Assembly (NCBI GenBank): GCA_026874595.1
Contig: CM049316.1
Coordinates: 70,293,676 to 70,357,675 of the forward strand
Direction: 5' to 3'
Source: Sipunculus nudus
Taxonomy: Eukaryota; Annelida; Sipuncula; Golfingiida; Sipunculidae
Length of the DNA: 64,000 nt
Every line of letters starts with the position of its first letter. Position 1 is the stretch's first letter. A program made the translations under genes and the position numbers. Below the pieces are notes generated by a model. It worked only from the letters and a program-made list of their open reading frames with translations. It did not search any database and had not been told where the DNA came from. This document shows, in pieces, positions 32,060 through 45,889 of this stretch.

Positions 32060-33140
32060 GTGCACGATGCCGCCAGCTGCAGGGGGACAATTCTCAACAC
32101 AAATCATTTGAAGATGGGTAGGTGTCAACTGTTAATGGGAGATATTAAACTTTGTCCAAGTGTCATGAATATAAAGAAAACTGAGGTTGTGTTTTAAAGC
32201 TGAGTGCGCATGCGCTTACATCTTGATAGAGGACATTAATTTGTAGTGCGTAAAAACAGCCAAAAAAATTCTCAATACGAAGGGTTTGTCCTAAAAAAGA
32301 GTAAATACACATTAAATCTTAATAACCATATTACGCTGTGTTTAAAAGAGTTGCATGAAATCTGAAAAAAAAATAATAAATCTCAGTCACATAAAATCAT
32401 CGGATATTCAATCGCATGCAAAAGAGCGCTATTCCGGCTTAAATAATTGTGAAACCTATTAACCTTACATTTTAGATGAAATACCCATAAGTACATAAAT
32501 AAAGTCATACTGAAGTGTTTTTCTCTATAATGACATATGGATGTATGTATGTGTTATTCAAGTACCTATTCAAGTAACAACTAAACACTTTTCAGTGATA
32601 AGTAGCTTTTTATCCACCAAAAACGTTTGTCGTTTACAAGTAAATAATGAGAAACAAATGGGTTTGGTGGTTTTATTTTCCCTTCATTATGGGCAGTGTA
32701 AACAACAGCCAGTAAACACCGGGAAGATGTGAACAGTTCCTGGCCATTAATATTAATACCCTGTAGCTAGACTGAGCTGTCAGTCTAATCGTACCAACCA
32801 ATCGGAATACAGAAAACAATTTATCCCGCCTTTTTACGTGAAAGTGAAAGCCCCCACGTCCTCCTGTATTTTTTCTTATAATATTATAAATTTTTGCTTG
32901 TGTACTAAAGGGAAACGTTTATTTATGTTCAACTAGAGCAATTGTCGCTTTAGAAATAAATTATTAAGGTACTGCTTCACGAGAATTTACAACGTACTTC
33001 CATGTTGTGCGCATCATTCAATCCTATATATGATCCATAAAACATCAAAAAGGAAAAAAAGAAGATACGTCCATGCGCCTCTGGGATATTTTCATCTCTG
33101 AGAATCTCTGAGAAACAAGCGAAATAATGAAATGAAGACA
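32060..33140. other. Unassigned DNA
   Basis: No supported feature was found. Confidence 0.45.
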
Positions 33141-33142
33141 AC

Positions 33143-33417
33143 CAGCTTCTGCGGTCTAGGTGTAGACTTAAAGCCAGGAGACCGTGGGTTCGAATCTCAG
33201 CTGAGGCGGTGATTTTTCACGATTGGTCTTTTTTTCAAGGCCGTTCTCTTTGACCGAGTTTCACTCACAAACGAATACGTCTTTCGGGGGTTCCACAATG
33301 ATACTGATACTGTCCCGTCGTCATGCAGTCCGAAACATGAATGTGATTCTGCAGATGTACATATACTTAGTTAAGCCAACATTAAAAACGGTGGGCGGTT
33401 ACTTCCAATAAAACAAA
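33143..33417 (+). mobile_element. tRNA-derived SINE, family 1, copy 4
   Basis: The head CAGCTTCTGCGGTCTAGG (A box) is followed by GGGTTCGAATCTCAGC (B box, 33186-33201), then GAGTTTCACTCACAAACGA and a GGCGGTTAC tail. It is shorter than sister copies because the middle GGGAAGGCC block is deleted. Confidence 0.8.
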
Positions 33418-33429
33418 ATAAAAAAAAAT

Positions 33430-36400
33430 AATGATAAAATGAGGACATACGTTTCTCGTCATGCCTTTTCAATAACGTAAAGACAAAAAACACGCCTACT
33501 CAGGTTTAAACCAGCAACTGAAAACTTTAAAAACACAAAGTTCACGGATCCAAGTAGACGTTATTAATACCATGTGTTTCATATTTTCCTCTAACATGCT
33601 GGAATGTTTAGATTGCATTCAATTGGCTCAGTTTAACAACAGGCATTGAACCAAATTTATAAAATAACTACTATAACTTACATATACTACTAGTCATGCA
33701 GTTACGATTCAATCAGATGAGCTGTAATATAATAACAATGCCGAAAATACCCAAAATGGATTTTACACAGCTTAACAAAACAACATTAAGTAGAAGAAGA
33801 CACGCAGTGCGATTCCAAAGCGCTTTTCTTCAAAATATATTTATACAACTGACTTAATTTCGATCAATCTTTTTTAAAATGTAAGGTTACTTGGTTAGGA
33901 TGTTACTGCATCATTATTAAATTTATACTGAAATCACTTAAATACTTATATTGAATATCAGTAAAAAGTACATATGCCATCGGGCAATTGTACTATTTAA
34001 AACTGTTTCAAATGAAGGAAAAATTCTTAATTATTAACAAACACACACATATACATATACTGTGCATGGAAAGATTCTTGTAACAGGTCTTAAAATTAAT
34101 ATTCAACCATGCAACAAAAGGGGTGTGGCTAAGCATCGGTTTGGAGAGGTCAGGGAGATGAATTAAATTCATAAGCCGTGCGAGGTGAGATGAACCGGAT
34201 CACGAACATGGCGTGAGCGGTTCCTGCTAGGGCAGGACTGTGTACAATGTCGCCAAATATTTGCGATGAACTAGTGTGGATGTCAGACCTCTCTGTGCTG
34301 ACGTCAGTGACACTGTTTTCCACCACATTCTCAGAAAAACAGTCGATTTAAAAACTGCCCTCTTTTTACCATTAACGTCGGTGCCGGCACCTGATGCTAT
34401 AAAGTTTATTGTGAAAAATGTATTTTCGATGAGATTACTCCCGGTGTGTCCGATGACCAGACCGCCATAACAACTCCTTAAAAGACGCATGGTACCATAT
34501 AACTTCTCATCAACTCGGGACGCCACAACCCGAATTTCTGATAATCAGTGTACTTCCCGGAATTGGCAGGGCATAATGGTTGTGATTTCATGATATGACC
34601 CTCCACGACGCTCTCATGAGGATAAACATTACGACAACAGCTGAGAAAGTATAAAGACTTATCCCTCATTTTTCCTAATTATTCGACATTTTGCATTCAC
34701 CGCAAACCTTAAATAACCGGGCAAACCGTGAAATATATTAAAATATTTTCTCTGATTGCAAAATATTTCCCGATATATCCAGACATTTGTAAATAAGAGT
34801 AGCCTACCAATGTTCGGCGCTACCTATGTTCCCCTGGAGGTTACCTTATGTTATTAATCGATAAGTGTCTGTGGAAGAAGGGAAGGTTATGATATTCTCT
34901 AAAATATCAGAAGATATATTATAACTTTCCTTTCTCATCAAATAGTAACACTTAGCAATTTTTAGAGAAATTATATCTTTCCATCATAAGTTCCAATAAT
35001 TTTTTGCTGTAGCCTTCACGAAATTATTTAATGTCATGCTTCTCTGAAATTAGACTCCACGAGTCGGGCTCATTTGTCACAGTGTTCGTTTTTTAATATA
35101 AATCACAGTTTTTATTTTTATATTTATTAGCAATGTCTTTCACTGCTCCTAATTAGCAAACAAAACATAGGGATCTGGGGAATATTTGTTGATCAGTTCT
35201 GTATTTAAGACTTACAGGAGTTAAGGATTGATTTTTTCATTCAGATGTTTCACCGGGTTGGATACTAGTCAGATTGAAAAGTAAGAACAGCCTCTTCCCA
35301 GTTAAACTTGCGCAGTCGGTATTGCTAATAAGACTCACCCGGCTGCTTGGCAAAATTAAGGACCTGGGCAAGTACCTGGCGGTAATTAAATAACACATTT
35401 ATAGTTCTCTGAATCAGTAACGTTTATCAAGACAATAATTAATCTTTTGATATAATCAATGAACAAATAAAATTAAAACTGGTCTGGCATGTATGATCGG
35501 TTAAGTTTGAATTGTCGACCTTTAGAATTGATTCAAATCTCTTTCATCCCCCGATCAGTTATTTATATTCAAACAATAGACGAATAATTAAGTAAATCCA
35601 GAGGCTATTGTCAGACCACCCTTATATCCGGTTTGATGGTTATCCAAGAATTTAATAATGTCTCACATTTCTTCCTCGCCAATCTTTTATTTTTTTTCTT
35701 AGATAGGTAAACTCGGATAAATTAAACGCCACATGATATGACGATGTATTTGTATTTATAATTTATGAGAAGCGTTCATAATACAAAGTATTTATATAAA
35801 TGATTTATATTCATTCATATAAGCTTTGTTTCAACCAAACTAGCATATTAATTGTCACATTTACTGAAAAGGAACTATTGCTACAAAAGAGCAAATAGAT
35901 AAATGGGATCGAAACACCCTCACAGACTGTGGATCCTCCCCTCGAAGCTTTCAGGAGGTAACAGACATAACAGAGTTTCACCTTAACAGAAAAATAAACC
36001 CAAGGACATTTATATTAAGGTTTTCATGTGTAGTGCGTGACCCTCGGTCTCTTCGCAATAACGCGCTCACAGGCCACGTATAAATAATGAGAACTCTAAA
36101 GTCATAAATCTCCAGTCCTGCAAAACCTTCACATAAAACAGGCCCTTGGGTGTAAAAAACCTGAGAATGAGATCGTTTGTCTGTTTCCTTACATATTACC
36201 GGAAATATCCTAACAAATTGGACATATCGATGAAATAAGGACTCGGCCAAAGTCATAAACCTGACTGGCTCGTTTATCAAACCAAAGTACCCAAGCGCAG
36301 TACTTTGACATAACTACATACCGGCATCATGAAAACGCCATATTTATTAAGAATACTCTGGAAGATGGAGCTTCCCTCCGACGAGGAAAGCGGACTAATG

Positions 36401-36780
36401 CAAGGATCAATCAATTCGTTTCGTATAAATGTACCGCCACTAGAGAAATGATGCTGCTTTGATACCATAGTGCTTTCTTTAGTATATTTTCTGTTTAGAA
36501 ATCATCTGATCACTTTTTACTGTAGTTAATATTTTAAAACTTTTTTAAGTCTGTGTTAACATAGCGCTGACGGCAGACGAAAGAAAACCTCTGTTTTACC
36601 AAACGTCAGTCTCTCAGCTGAAGAAGGATCGTCCCAAAGGTGGCTTTTATTCTGCGTTGATGACAATGTTGTACATAGCGTTACCAGGTTCGCGGGTTGT
36701 TTTTATCACTTTCAAATATACCGTATTTTGGCATAGAAGGCTGCATGAAACAATAAAGTAAAGCTAAGTTGCTTTAGCTT
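33430..36780. other. Unassigned AT-rich DNA
   Basis: A 99-codon frame at 34227-34526 (minus) and overlapping plus-strand frames show no domain. No RNA or repeat is supported. Confidence 0.4.
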
Positions 36781-36784
36781 TTGT

Positions 36785-37013
36785 AAACCATAGCCGAATG
36801 TGGACGGAGCCCAGTTCTGATGGGTCTCAACCGGCAATCCTTTAGTTGAAGTACCAAAACCTCCAGCGATCATCTCCGATACAACAGTTAATATATGTGA
36901 ATGGATTATCGACGGGAGTCGAGGAAATGAGAAATGTATAATAACTAAGATTCAAAATTAATTAAGTTTTTCTTTCAATAAAGCTGTTGAAGGTTGAAGG
37001 TTGAAGGTTGAAA
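36785..37013 (+). repeat. Possible retroelement 3' end with (GTTGAAG)n tail
   Basis: An AATAAA signal at 36977-36982 is followed within 4 bp by three perfect GTTGAAG units and one GTTGAAA (36986-37013). A polyadenylation-like signal followed by a short simple-repeat tail is how several LINE and SINE families end, including the LINE at 58.7 kb here. The upstream limit and the family are unknown, and no reverse transcriptase is found upstream. Confidence 0.35.
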
Positions 37014-37019
37014 CATTTC

Positions 37020-40000
37020 CATCTGTTTTATTATTATTTTTCATTCTTTGAATAATTTAGAGGACATTTATTTTTACATGAAACAGAATGATGATAATGG
37101 AGGTCATAGTTAAGTGTTGCCTGATTTATCGTCAAAATGGCCTGAATTGTTCAGTGTACAACAAACCTGCAGAAAAATTAGGAAACATTGCAAAATAATA
37201 TAAAAAAATATATACAAGAAAGAAAGAAGAAAATTAAAGGGACCTGATGTCAGAAAAGGAAACAGGAGCCGTTTATAGATTAGAAGCAGATCCAGTAAAT
37301 TTATCTTGCGGATCGCTAATCGACATCACCTATTATCGCACATCACAGCCATGAGCTAAGCCGATGTTCGGTTAGTAGAACATCCAGTGGACAGTGCAGC
37401 CCCCGAGGATAAAAACCGGAATATAACTGTATTAATTTACAGAACTAATGATGACAAAGTTTCTGAGTTTTCAAATCCATTTCTATGAATCATTGCGGAG
37501 GCATTTTAATTATTCTCCATATATGTAATAGTAGACGTAATAATAGATCTAATAATCATTTTTATTTCAATTTTATATTGAAAGATTACTGATATTTAAG
37601 AGCTAGTTCATAGGAATTAAATTCTCTTTGATGTGACGAAGTTAATGATTAATTGACTACAGAATGACATTTCACAACGTTTAGATTCTTTAATTAATTT
37701 AAAAGTAGTAACATACTATCGACTGCAGGTACTTACCTTTAATTATGGCTCTACTGATCAAAGAAACACTGTTAACATGAATGGCACTCAAATATTACGT
37801 ACACGCAATGCTGGTACTACAGATGACCGGATTACTGGTATGTACAGGAAGAGCGACATTTATAAGAAATCTTGGAAATACTTCCTGATGTTGTTATAGA
37901 CATTTCAGACACGAAGGTTTGTGGTAATCGTTTTCAGAAATAAATATTTGTAGATGAACATAATGATCCTATAGCCACCATAAATCAAAACATATATACA
38001 GATGTCGGGCTCAGATTACGGCAATATAATGAAGTGGATTTAAATTCGAGGAATATAAGACATACATATCGTTTTTACATTAGATAATATCCGATTGTGA
38101 TTACTTTTATAAATGCTCGATCTCAGGGATTTCCGGTAAAATGACGTCACCGATGCATGTTTTTTTGGGCAGACCTTCTAAACCTACTACACTTCTATAT
38201 ACTTGTACATATATTTGTTCATGGACGCAGCTATTCTCACACGCATTATCGCTTTTTAGAGAACACACCAACGATGGAACACACAATTCCTATTTTGTCT
38301 TGCCTTACAAGTTCCTCACACAGCGGGTATACAAAAGGTCTGCGACAGCAAATACGGGACATTCCTGGAACAGTTTATGGTGTGTCGTACAAAATTCAGG
38401 TATTGTGAGATGGAAATTGCTGCCGTAAACCTTTATTACATAATTTTGAAAACTTTTTTGTAGACAGATCTCGAGGCGCTCAGAACGGTAAAATAACACA
38501 AGAGAGTCCTATTACTTTCCTACGTTAAATATATATGACAAACCTATGTTTGATTCATCATTTTGTGGTGTTGCTTACGTAAAATATCAAATTTCATGTA
38601 TTATTTATGGACCTGTCTCAGATAAAGGCTTTCCGATCCGCCCGTCTAGAATTAAGACAAACTTTTATATATGTGTATGGAAATACTGATACCACAGGTG
38701 GTATCGTAGGTTTGTTACACAGAAATATAAATTAACAGTTATTTCTACACATATGCCAAACCAAGAAACAGGCACTGATCGGGCAGAGGTGGATTTGCAC
38801 ACGGATTTTAATTCATTTGCCTTGAGGTGAACGACCCTTCAGGGAATCGACGTGTTAAAAGCCCACCTACTTAAACAATCCTTATTGGTCCCGTGTTGCC
38901 GTGAGGATACAGCAAACGCCATGTCTGCTAATCGAATAGATTAGTCCTGCCCTCAAGGCTTCTCATTAGGTTGCCAGTGCTACAGGGTTGTCTGACACCA
39001 ATTATCGTCTTACTGTGTTATCAGGCAGAAGTTCATCACAGCCCAGCTGGACGTGACAGTAACACAGCGTTCAAATGACGATCTGCATTCTAAGGAACGC
39101 AAGGCTGCGACATGTGGGGGTCCCTATAGTATAAGAGGCTCCCATAACCGTGTTTCCATTCACTTATTTCGCCCATATTCCATGTTTATTCATGCGTATG
39201 TTACATTTTCATTGAGTTCCTGAATCCGTAAAATGTGCCTGATCCATACCAAAATATAATCTTTTTTCATCGGCCCATGCCCATAAGTTGCTGAAAATTT
39301 ATTAAGATTCCGTTCATAACTGGGTGAGTTATGTTGTGAACAAAAACACAAACACACATGAATGGAAATGAACGATACCCTCTGAAGGAGGCAATCGGAG
39401 ATTGAATGTATCAAGTTTATATATAATATTATGATTAATGGAACTTACTGCAGCATCTTATTCTCAGTGTCTAAACTTTTTTTTGTTTGGATAAGGAATT
39501 AATTGGTCATATCGTTAATCAAACAAAACTTTGTAGTTTAATTCATGAAAACGTGTATTTTTTAGAAGATATGACATGGAACTAGTATTACCTAATGAAT
39601 ATTAAAAATATTATCGGAAAAATGATATTATCACATCAACAGCACTTGTCCCGGTCGGTGACATCTCACCGGAAAATTACATTGGCACATGAGTCAAGAT
39701 CTGGTCTGGAGATCGGGTCGACCGGAATATGTAACGTCTTCTGGGGTTAGTGATAAAGTCTTAGTGATCCTCTGCAACAAGGAAACCAAAGCCTTTACAC
39801 GTGGATCTAAAGAAGATATCAAATATCACCGAACCTGACCTAACAGTTAGCTGGGTTTGAAGTATAAGTCTTTTGCGCTCGGTGTAATTTACACAAAGAC
39901 GCGGTGTGCATACTTTTATTGTTCTTTTTGTACCGACTGATCCTGGGGCACTTCAAAGACTTTAATCTTCTTGTGTTGTTAATGGAGCATAAATGTAGTC

Positions 40001-40930
40001 AGATGGGTCACATTGGGACCCCTTTATCTTCAAGGTTCATTTAGCCTGTTGACCTTCCACACTGAGTGACCTGTCGTGGCATCCTCTTTTACCTTTATAT
40101 TTGTTTTCTGTGTTTGTTTTGCGAGTTTGGAACTGCTGAACAAAGCCCTGTGGTTGATCACGTGGTCCCCGGGTGTAAAACCTTCAGGTTACCCTCGGTA
40201 ATTTACCCCCCCCCCCTTCCGGAATAGTCTGAACATAATTTCCGGTTATCACTGCACTGTTCAAATCACCAACTCCCTGACTGAACAAAATAAACAAAAA
40301 ATAGTATACTTAAACTCATGAAAATGTCAATAAACCACGAATCAATCCATGAAATATTGAAGTGTAGCGAAATTTTAATTATATTGTTAATTATTTTTCT
40401 ATTGACTCTTACCATTTCACCAAAGCACAACACATAACAAACAAGCATAAGATAATGAGGATAAAATCGAAGGGGATAATCTGAAATCGAATTACCTCCG
40501 GTAATATTGAGGGAGGCCAAATCTGAAATCACTACGTCGGCATAAAAGGGAGGGGTGTCACACACTATATTATGAAATACGGGGCTGCTTAGACAAGCAA
40601 GGTTTCATCTTCAATTTGTTTACTCCACTGAATGATCTAACTTTTACATAGTTTAGGAGAATGTTTTCCTTGGCACAATTTACTTTTTTCTTTTTGCAAT
40701 ATGTTAAAAAAAAGTTGTTCATTTCTTCATCTGTTATGTACATATATTCTTCATAAAATCGGCCATTAAAGACTTTTACATCAATGTGTTAAAAATAGAC
40801 ATATCTCAGAAAAAAATATAACATTGTGTGGCAATATAAATATTTTGAAAGTGTGTATGAAATGACCTTCCAGATATGTATTTCCAGAAAAAAAGAGATT
40901 AATTAAATTGCTTTTACTTCCGGAGAGGAT
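37020..40930. other. Unassigned AT-rich DNA
   Basis: A frame at 38141-38428 and its shifted partner end near a CAGGTATT donor-like site, but neither has a recognisable domain. A palindrome GATACCACAGGTGGTATC lies at 38688-38705. No other feature is supported. Confidence 0.4.
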
Positions 40931-40962
40931 GTTTGCGAAATTTTGCTCTGCAGAACCACGGG

Positions 40963-41863
40963 CACCTGACACAATGTGTTCACCGGGTGAGCGATATTAC
41001 AAGCATCACTGGGCCCCATCCCCCTGTTACCTATCTAACCAACCTTCCCACTTATTAAACAGAAGCGGATCCAGGGGGGGGGGGGGGTCCAGGGGGTCTG
41101 GACCCCCCCCTCCCCTTTTTCACCCGAAGAAACCTTTTTTAAAGGGTTTAAGACGAAATTTTGAGGCCTGGACCCCCCTTTTCCAGACCTGATGACCTTT
41201 TTCTTAGGATTTCATTAGTCCTCCTGGGTTGGACCCCCCCCCCTTTTCCTAAATCCTGGATCCGCCCCTGTTAAACATGGTACCCCTGCTTTGTCCATCA
41301 ACGCAAATTATGCTATAATCACTTCAAGCGTGAAGAATGTCTAGCTTAAAGAAGAATTTATCAACAAATCCAAAAAGTTCTGCTTGGGAATCGCCTGCCA
41401 CTTTCGGTATTGGCATTGTGAATATGCCATGGTTTGTGAGTATTCTGCTTACAAAATAGGCTACTTTGATTAGTGGGTTATCTTTATACCTTGACCTCTG
41501 TATGCTAATAAGACTCCATATCCCTGTGTTTATGAAGACACAAGCATAATGTGGACTGTTGCTCCTGATATTTAAATATTCATGAATATTCATGAAGATC
41601 TCTTCGCATGACCTCTTGTGTGTTTATGTCAGCTTTTATACCTTGTGGTAAACAAGTGTATGAGTAGAAGCAGCAAAGTAAGAAGATTAAAAGTTGTTTA
41701 AGCCTTATTTAGAGGTGATTATAGCATAATTAGGTTGATTGGCAGTCAAAGTAAGGGAACCATGTTTAATTAGTGGGAAGGTTGGTTAGATAGGTAACGG
41801 GGGATGGGCCCGGTGATACATGTTATATCGCTCATCCGGATAATACATTGTTTCAAGTGTCTG
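40963..41863. mobile_element. Large foldback (inverted repeat) element with nested MITE
   Basis: The left arm (40963-41350, interrupted by a MITE at 41060-41270) is inverted relative to the right arm (41697-41863). Long identical stretches include TTACCTATCTAACCAACC on the left and its complement on the right, then AACATGGT, and ATTATGCTATAATCAC nearer the centre. The spacer of about 350 bp contains a 90-codon minus-strand frame without a recognised domain. Arm identity is roughly 80% by eye. It may be a foldback transposon, or two inverted copies of one repeat. Confidence 0.7.
41060..41270. mobile_element. hAT-like MITE, 211 bp, with 5-bp target duplication
   Basis: The ends are CAGAAGCGGATCCAGG on the left and, on the minus strand, CAGGGGCGGATCCAGG on the right. 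TTAAA flanks both sides (41055-41059 and 41271-41275). The opposite arm of the foldback carries the uninterrupted site with a single TTAAA (41764-41768 on the minus strand), which proves the insertion and the duplication length. The interior holds long G and C runs and a TCCTCCTGGGTTGGA block also found in the ~810-bp repeat family. Confidence 0.8.
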
Positions 41864-41869
41864 TGTGCT

Positions 41870-43262
41870 GAACATATTAAAATTTTTCACCAAGGATTCT
41901 CGTTGGCTTTATCTAACTTGTTCTGAATCATAAAACTTATTCTGTATAACACCTGTTGCCGACTAATCAAGGGCAAGTGACATGACGGATTTAACAGAAT
42001 GGGGTAAATTCTGAGTCATGGATAGTCAATGAATAGGTTTCAGCTTATATTTTAATCTTTAACTGAAGGAGGTTGAAAAAGTTGTTTCATTGAGTATTCA
42101 CGAACGTCCCTCTTGTTAAATAAAAACAAAATAATGTGATTTAAGATCATATAGTATAGCTTATTAAAAAATAATTATTTCTTTAATGGATATAATATAT
42201 ACATGTGAATAACACAATTATTTACCATATGTTTTTAAATTTGATCAAAATGCCAGAAAACAAATTACTTTTTTCCGGCTTATTACGTTTAAGTTCCATT
42301 TTCACCAACAAGCATGAAGGATTACCCATATTCTTTGCACTTTTAATTTCTTGAAATAGATTATTTTAAAAACGATTACAGAAACGAGAAATACATTTAA
42401 GCTTATAATTAGTTTAAGTCTACTCCCTCGTTTGTGATCAATAAAATGATTACTCCACAACCTTAATAAAGACCTTGGGGTTAACTACAAACGTTAGCTA
42501 ATGTAGTGTGGCGCGAAGCTGGATATGTGAGTAGCTTGTGGTAAAAACCAAGTACTAACCAGCGGCTTCTGGTTATTTCAGATTCTATCTTTTACCTGGG
42601 CCTTCATCTATATGTCAGGCCTTGGCAGCGGCAGTTTTGTTGCAACCCGGGTTATAAATGAGATTTTAATCGGTGAATATATGCGGCTTTTGTCATCTTC
42701 TCCGTAAAAGCCCGGGAGCGCGGGCTGCGAGAATACCGCGATAAGCGAGACTGTGCGAGAGATAAGGACTCAGCAGGAAGACCCCCGTGAGCTATTATGG
42801 GATATTTTTTTGGCCGGCATGATAAGACTGGATTCTAGAGATTCATCGGCGACGCGGGATGGATAACCGACGATCCCCCGTACTCCATCACCTCAGCATC
42901 CGTGCGCCGTAGCATCTTTTGAAGGATTTTACTGAATAACGGTACAGGGGACGCGGTTCCTTTCAAAGCGTTCAGGAATGGCCCCAACTTTTGTCTATAT
43001 TGGGGAATCGTTTCTCATTTTCACGCTGTTTTACGCTGCATACATTTAGCCATCTACTGTCTTGTCATATATAAATATACTAGCGGATAAACACGGTATA
43101 CCAAACTTAGGACCGGGGTTGGGGAGATATATTGACTGAGATGTGGAATTTTGGCTCATTTTTTATTCTAAAAGTTTAACAGAAAATATAGGTTTTTAGT
43201 GGGAAACTGTCTAAATAAGATATGTATAAATATTTGTTACATTTATTTTGTGGGGCTGTCCT
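41870..43262. other. Unassigned DNA with a CpG-rich patch
   Basis: About 42640-42960 is clearly richer in GC and CpG than its neighbours, with a CCCGGGAGCGCGGGCT hairpin near 42710. No exon, TATA box or repeat partner is recognised. The rest is AT-rich and unassigned. Confidence 0.4.
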
Positions 43263-43265
43263 CAT

Positions 43266-44101
43266 GGCAAGAAATTCATACCTCGGTATGTTTACCTTGA
43301 TGACTTGGTCAGTGATGATGTTTACATAGCGAACCGGAATGAGGGGGCATTCAGGTTTTCGATGATATTTGACTGGATTCTATCTTTGGACGTATAAAGA
43401 TAAGGTTGGTGTGAGGAACACATGACAGAATAATTTAATGTACGTTGCAAGGAAACTGTTCCTGAAGAAAGAAACAGAAATATGCATACCTCGTAAGTAG
43501 AATAAGCGGACCCAACAGGGCTCCATGCAAAGGTCCGTATCGCATCTTCTGCCACCCCAACCTTTAATTTTCATCGAATCAGAAACATTTTGAGGCCTGA
43601 AACCCCCGACACCACTCAAAACAACCCCACATCATGCAGTTCCTGAAATTGGGACCTTGAATTAGGTTTTGTCATTAATCCTCCTGGGTTGAAACTCTCC
43701 ATTTCATAGAGAAGGAAACATGTGTTTTTCTCTTTTACTGACCACGCACGTGGGTGAGAGCCTCGTGTAAATGTAAGGGCCGACAGGCTCAAAAATCCTC
43801 ACTGAAAGCAAGCGTTATTCATATGAACAATAGTAGTGTCTGAGGTTGAGTGACCAATATGCATTCCGGTCATTGCCGAAGGCAGTTCGGCTGTGCTCGG
43901 TTTGACCTCCTTGCCAGGCAGTAAAAACGAAAAAGTCACTCAAAATTATATGTACATTAAAAATTATTTATTCTCATATCGCCTATGTCACTGCGGGGAT
44001 AATAACCTTTAAAATGATGTATGGCACAGTATTTTACACAACGCGGTTTTAGAGAACATTGCGAACAGACTTGAACCGAATTTCTTTTATAAGTATTAGA
44101 T
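43266..44101 (-). repeat. Repeat family 4 (about 836 bp), copy 2
   Basis: This is the inverted partner of 25634-26440. The identical 27-bp block is at 43954-43980 and the hairpin-forming block at 43873-43892. The interior (about 43580-43700) is related to the MITE at 41060. A 78-codon minus-strand frame (43322-43555) is not conserved in the other copy. Confidence 0.85.
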
Positions 44102-44109
44102 ACTCGCTA

Positions 44110-45885
44110 TATAAATAATCAACCAGACAAACAATTAACAATATTCCTTCTCTGGAGCTGGGTGCCATCCTAGGGTAAATAAACCCAATTCCTTAATTCA
44201 CAGTATCTATTTGTCGTCTTAGAGGAACCTCATGTTACCCCTGAACATATTTCAATCCCCCCCCCCTGTGTTATAAGGACATATTCAGGAGCAAAACTAT
44301 GCCAGTCTTTCACATTATCAGTTCCTTTTTGTTTTATACAAAAGTTTCCCAGCAAAACCAATCCAGCACTCAGTCTCAGTAACTTGCACACGGCTGTTTA
44401 ACAGGCTCCGTGCTATGGCTCTGCGTGTTGGTAAACACATTCCATGTGTGTCTGTTTACCATAATAAGGACACGTGACCGGGGGACCCACGCACTGCGTT
44501 TATGTTGACACCTGTGACCACGCCCGATACACTGTTTTTAACACTCGTTAACAGGAGTAAGCAAACGGTTTCAAGGCAATGTCTTGGCAGTCAAAGATTT
44601 GTTTTATAGGTGATGGGGCCCCTTTAAGAATCTCCCTTGGTTTATCTTGGCTCATATAAAAAACAGCTAATATCTATGTTTAATTAAACATGTGAACGAT
44701 AGAAGGTTAGTAGCAAATTAATTAGCTTAATGCACAAGACCGAATCACATTACTTTGTCGAAAAAATAAAAAAAAAACTATGAATTTCACGATTATTGTA
44801 ATTATAACCTTAATTAATTATAATGATAATAGTAATTAATCAATATTTACTTGTTGTCAGATTATTTGAGTCTGTGTACTGATTAGATTATCATAAAACT
44901 TAAATTTAATCTAAATATTAATCTCCAGTGGATTTCAAGTTAGGGGATGAGTGGTTTAATTTGAGGTGGAGTGATTTGATCGACTGCAACATTTTAGAGG
45001 TTTCCCTACATAATACCATATGGAATGACTTTTTTTATGTGTAATTGAAGACGAATTCATCACTTCCTGTGGTCATTTATTTAGCTGAGACATGGTTGAA
45101 AGGCTAAAAAAGACTTTGCAATTGGTCCGACGTCATATTGCTTTAAAATCGAAAACTATAAACGAACTAATATTGCATATATCGGGAGGACATCGTAAGT
45201 AATACAGGATCCAGAATTTCAAGTGTCTTAGGGACAGTGTTGGCATCGGGATAACATTGTGTGGTTATAACAGGGATATTTAACTACATGAGTTTAAATT
45301 TGGGGTAAATCGGTTAGCCATGTATTATTTCGATGCCTCTCAATATTTTCTGATATATCATGATGTCGCTCAAACTATTTCTTTATGTGCTCATGATAAC
45401 TCTCATCACGCAACGAATACACTCCAGACCTCCTGTTGTTGTAACCGCTGCTTTGAATAGCAAGGTTCTCTGGGTTACACAACCAGGTTGGGTATAGGTG
45501 TGAGAATTGTAATCCGACCAAACAGAGGGTGGTATCGCATTTTGCATCTAGCTCCAAATTTAAATATGCAACAACCGCTCTCCTTGATCGGATTAGGCCG
45601 GTTCTGGCACCGGGCCAAGAATCGGACCCACGAGAGCGGGTGTAGCTTTAGAAGAGTGTTAGATAATATACTTATTATTGAAAATGTTTATGTCCGTTAA
45701 ATGTAGTTTATTACATACCGTCTGATGTTATTTTTTTTGTCCAATATTTACTAATTTACATATTAATTAACGGTAACAATAATCAAATAAAGACAAAATA
45801 TTACGCTTTATTCTGGAAGGTTTCGGGTACGAAACATTAATCTTAATATAAACCTATTTAATTTACATGGATATTTTACTAATCG
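44110..45885. other. Unassigned AT-rich DNA
   Basis: Bases 44554-44573 match the complement of 31097-31116 exactly. Nothing else is supported. Confidence 0.45.
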
Positions 45886-45889
45886 CGGC

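Noticed and set aside
34227-34526. 99-codon minus-strand frame as an exon
   Set aside because: No domain, overlapping open frame on the other strand and no convincing splice sites.
38688-38705. Palindrome GATACCACAGGTGGTATC as an operator
   Set aside because: It could be a paired Runx-type motif, but an 18-bp palindrome of this kind can occur by chance and nothing around it supports regulation.
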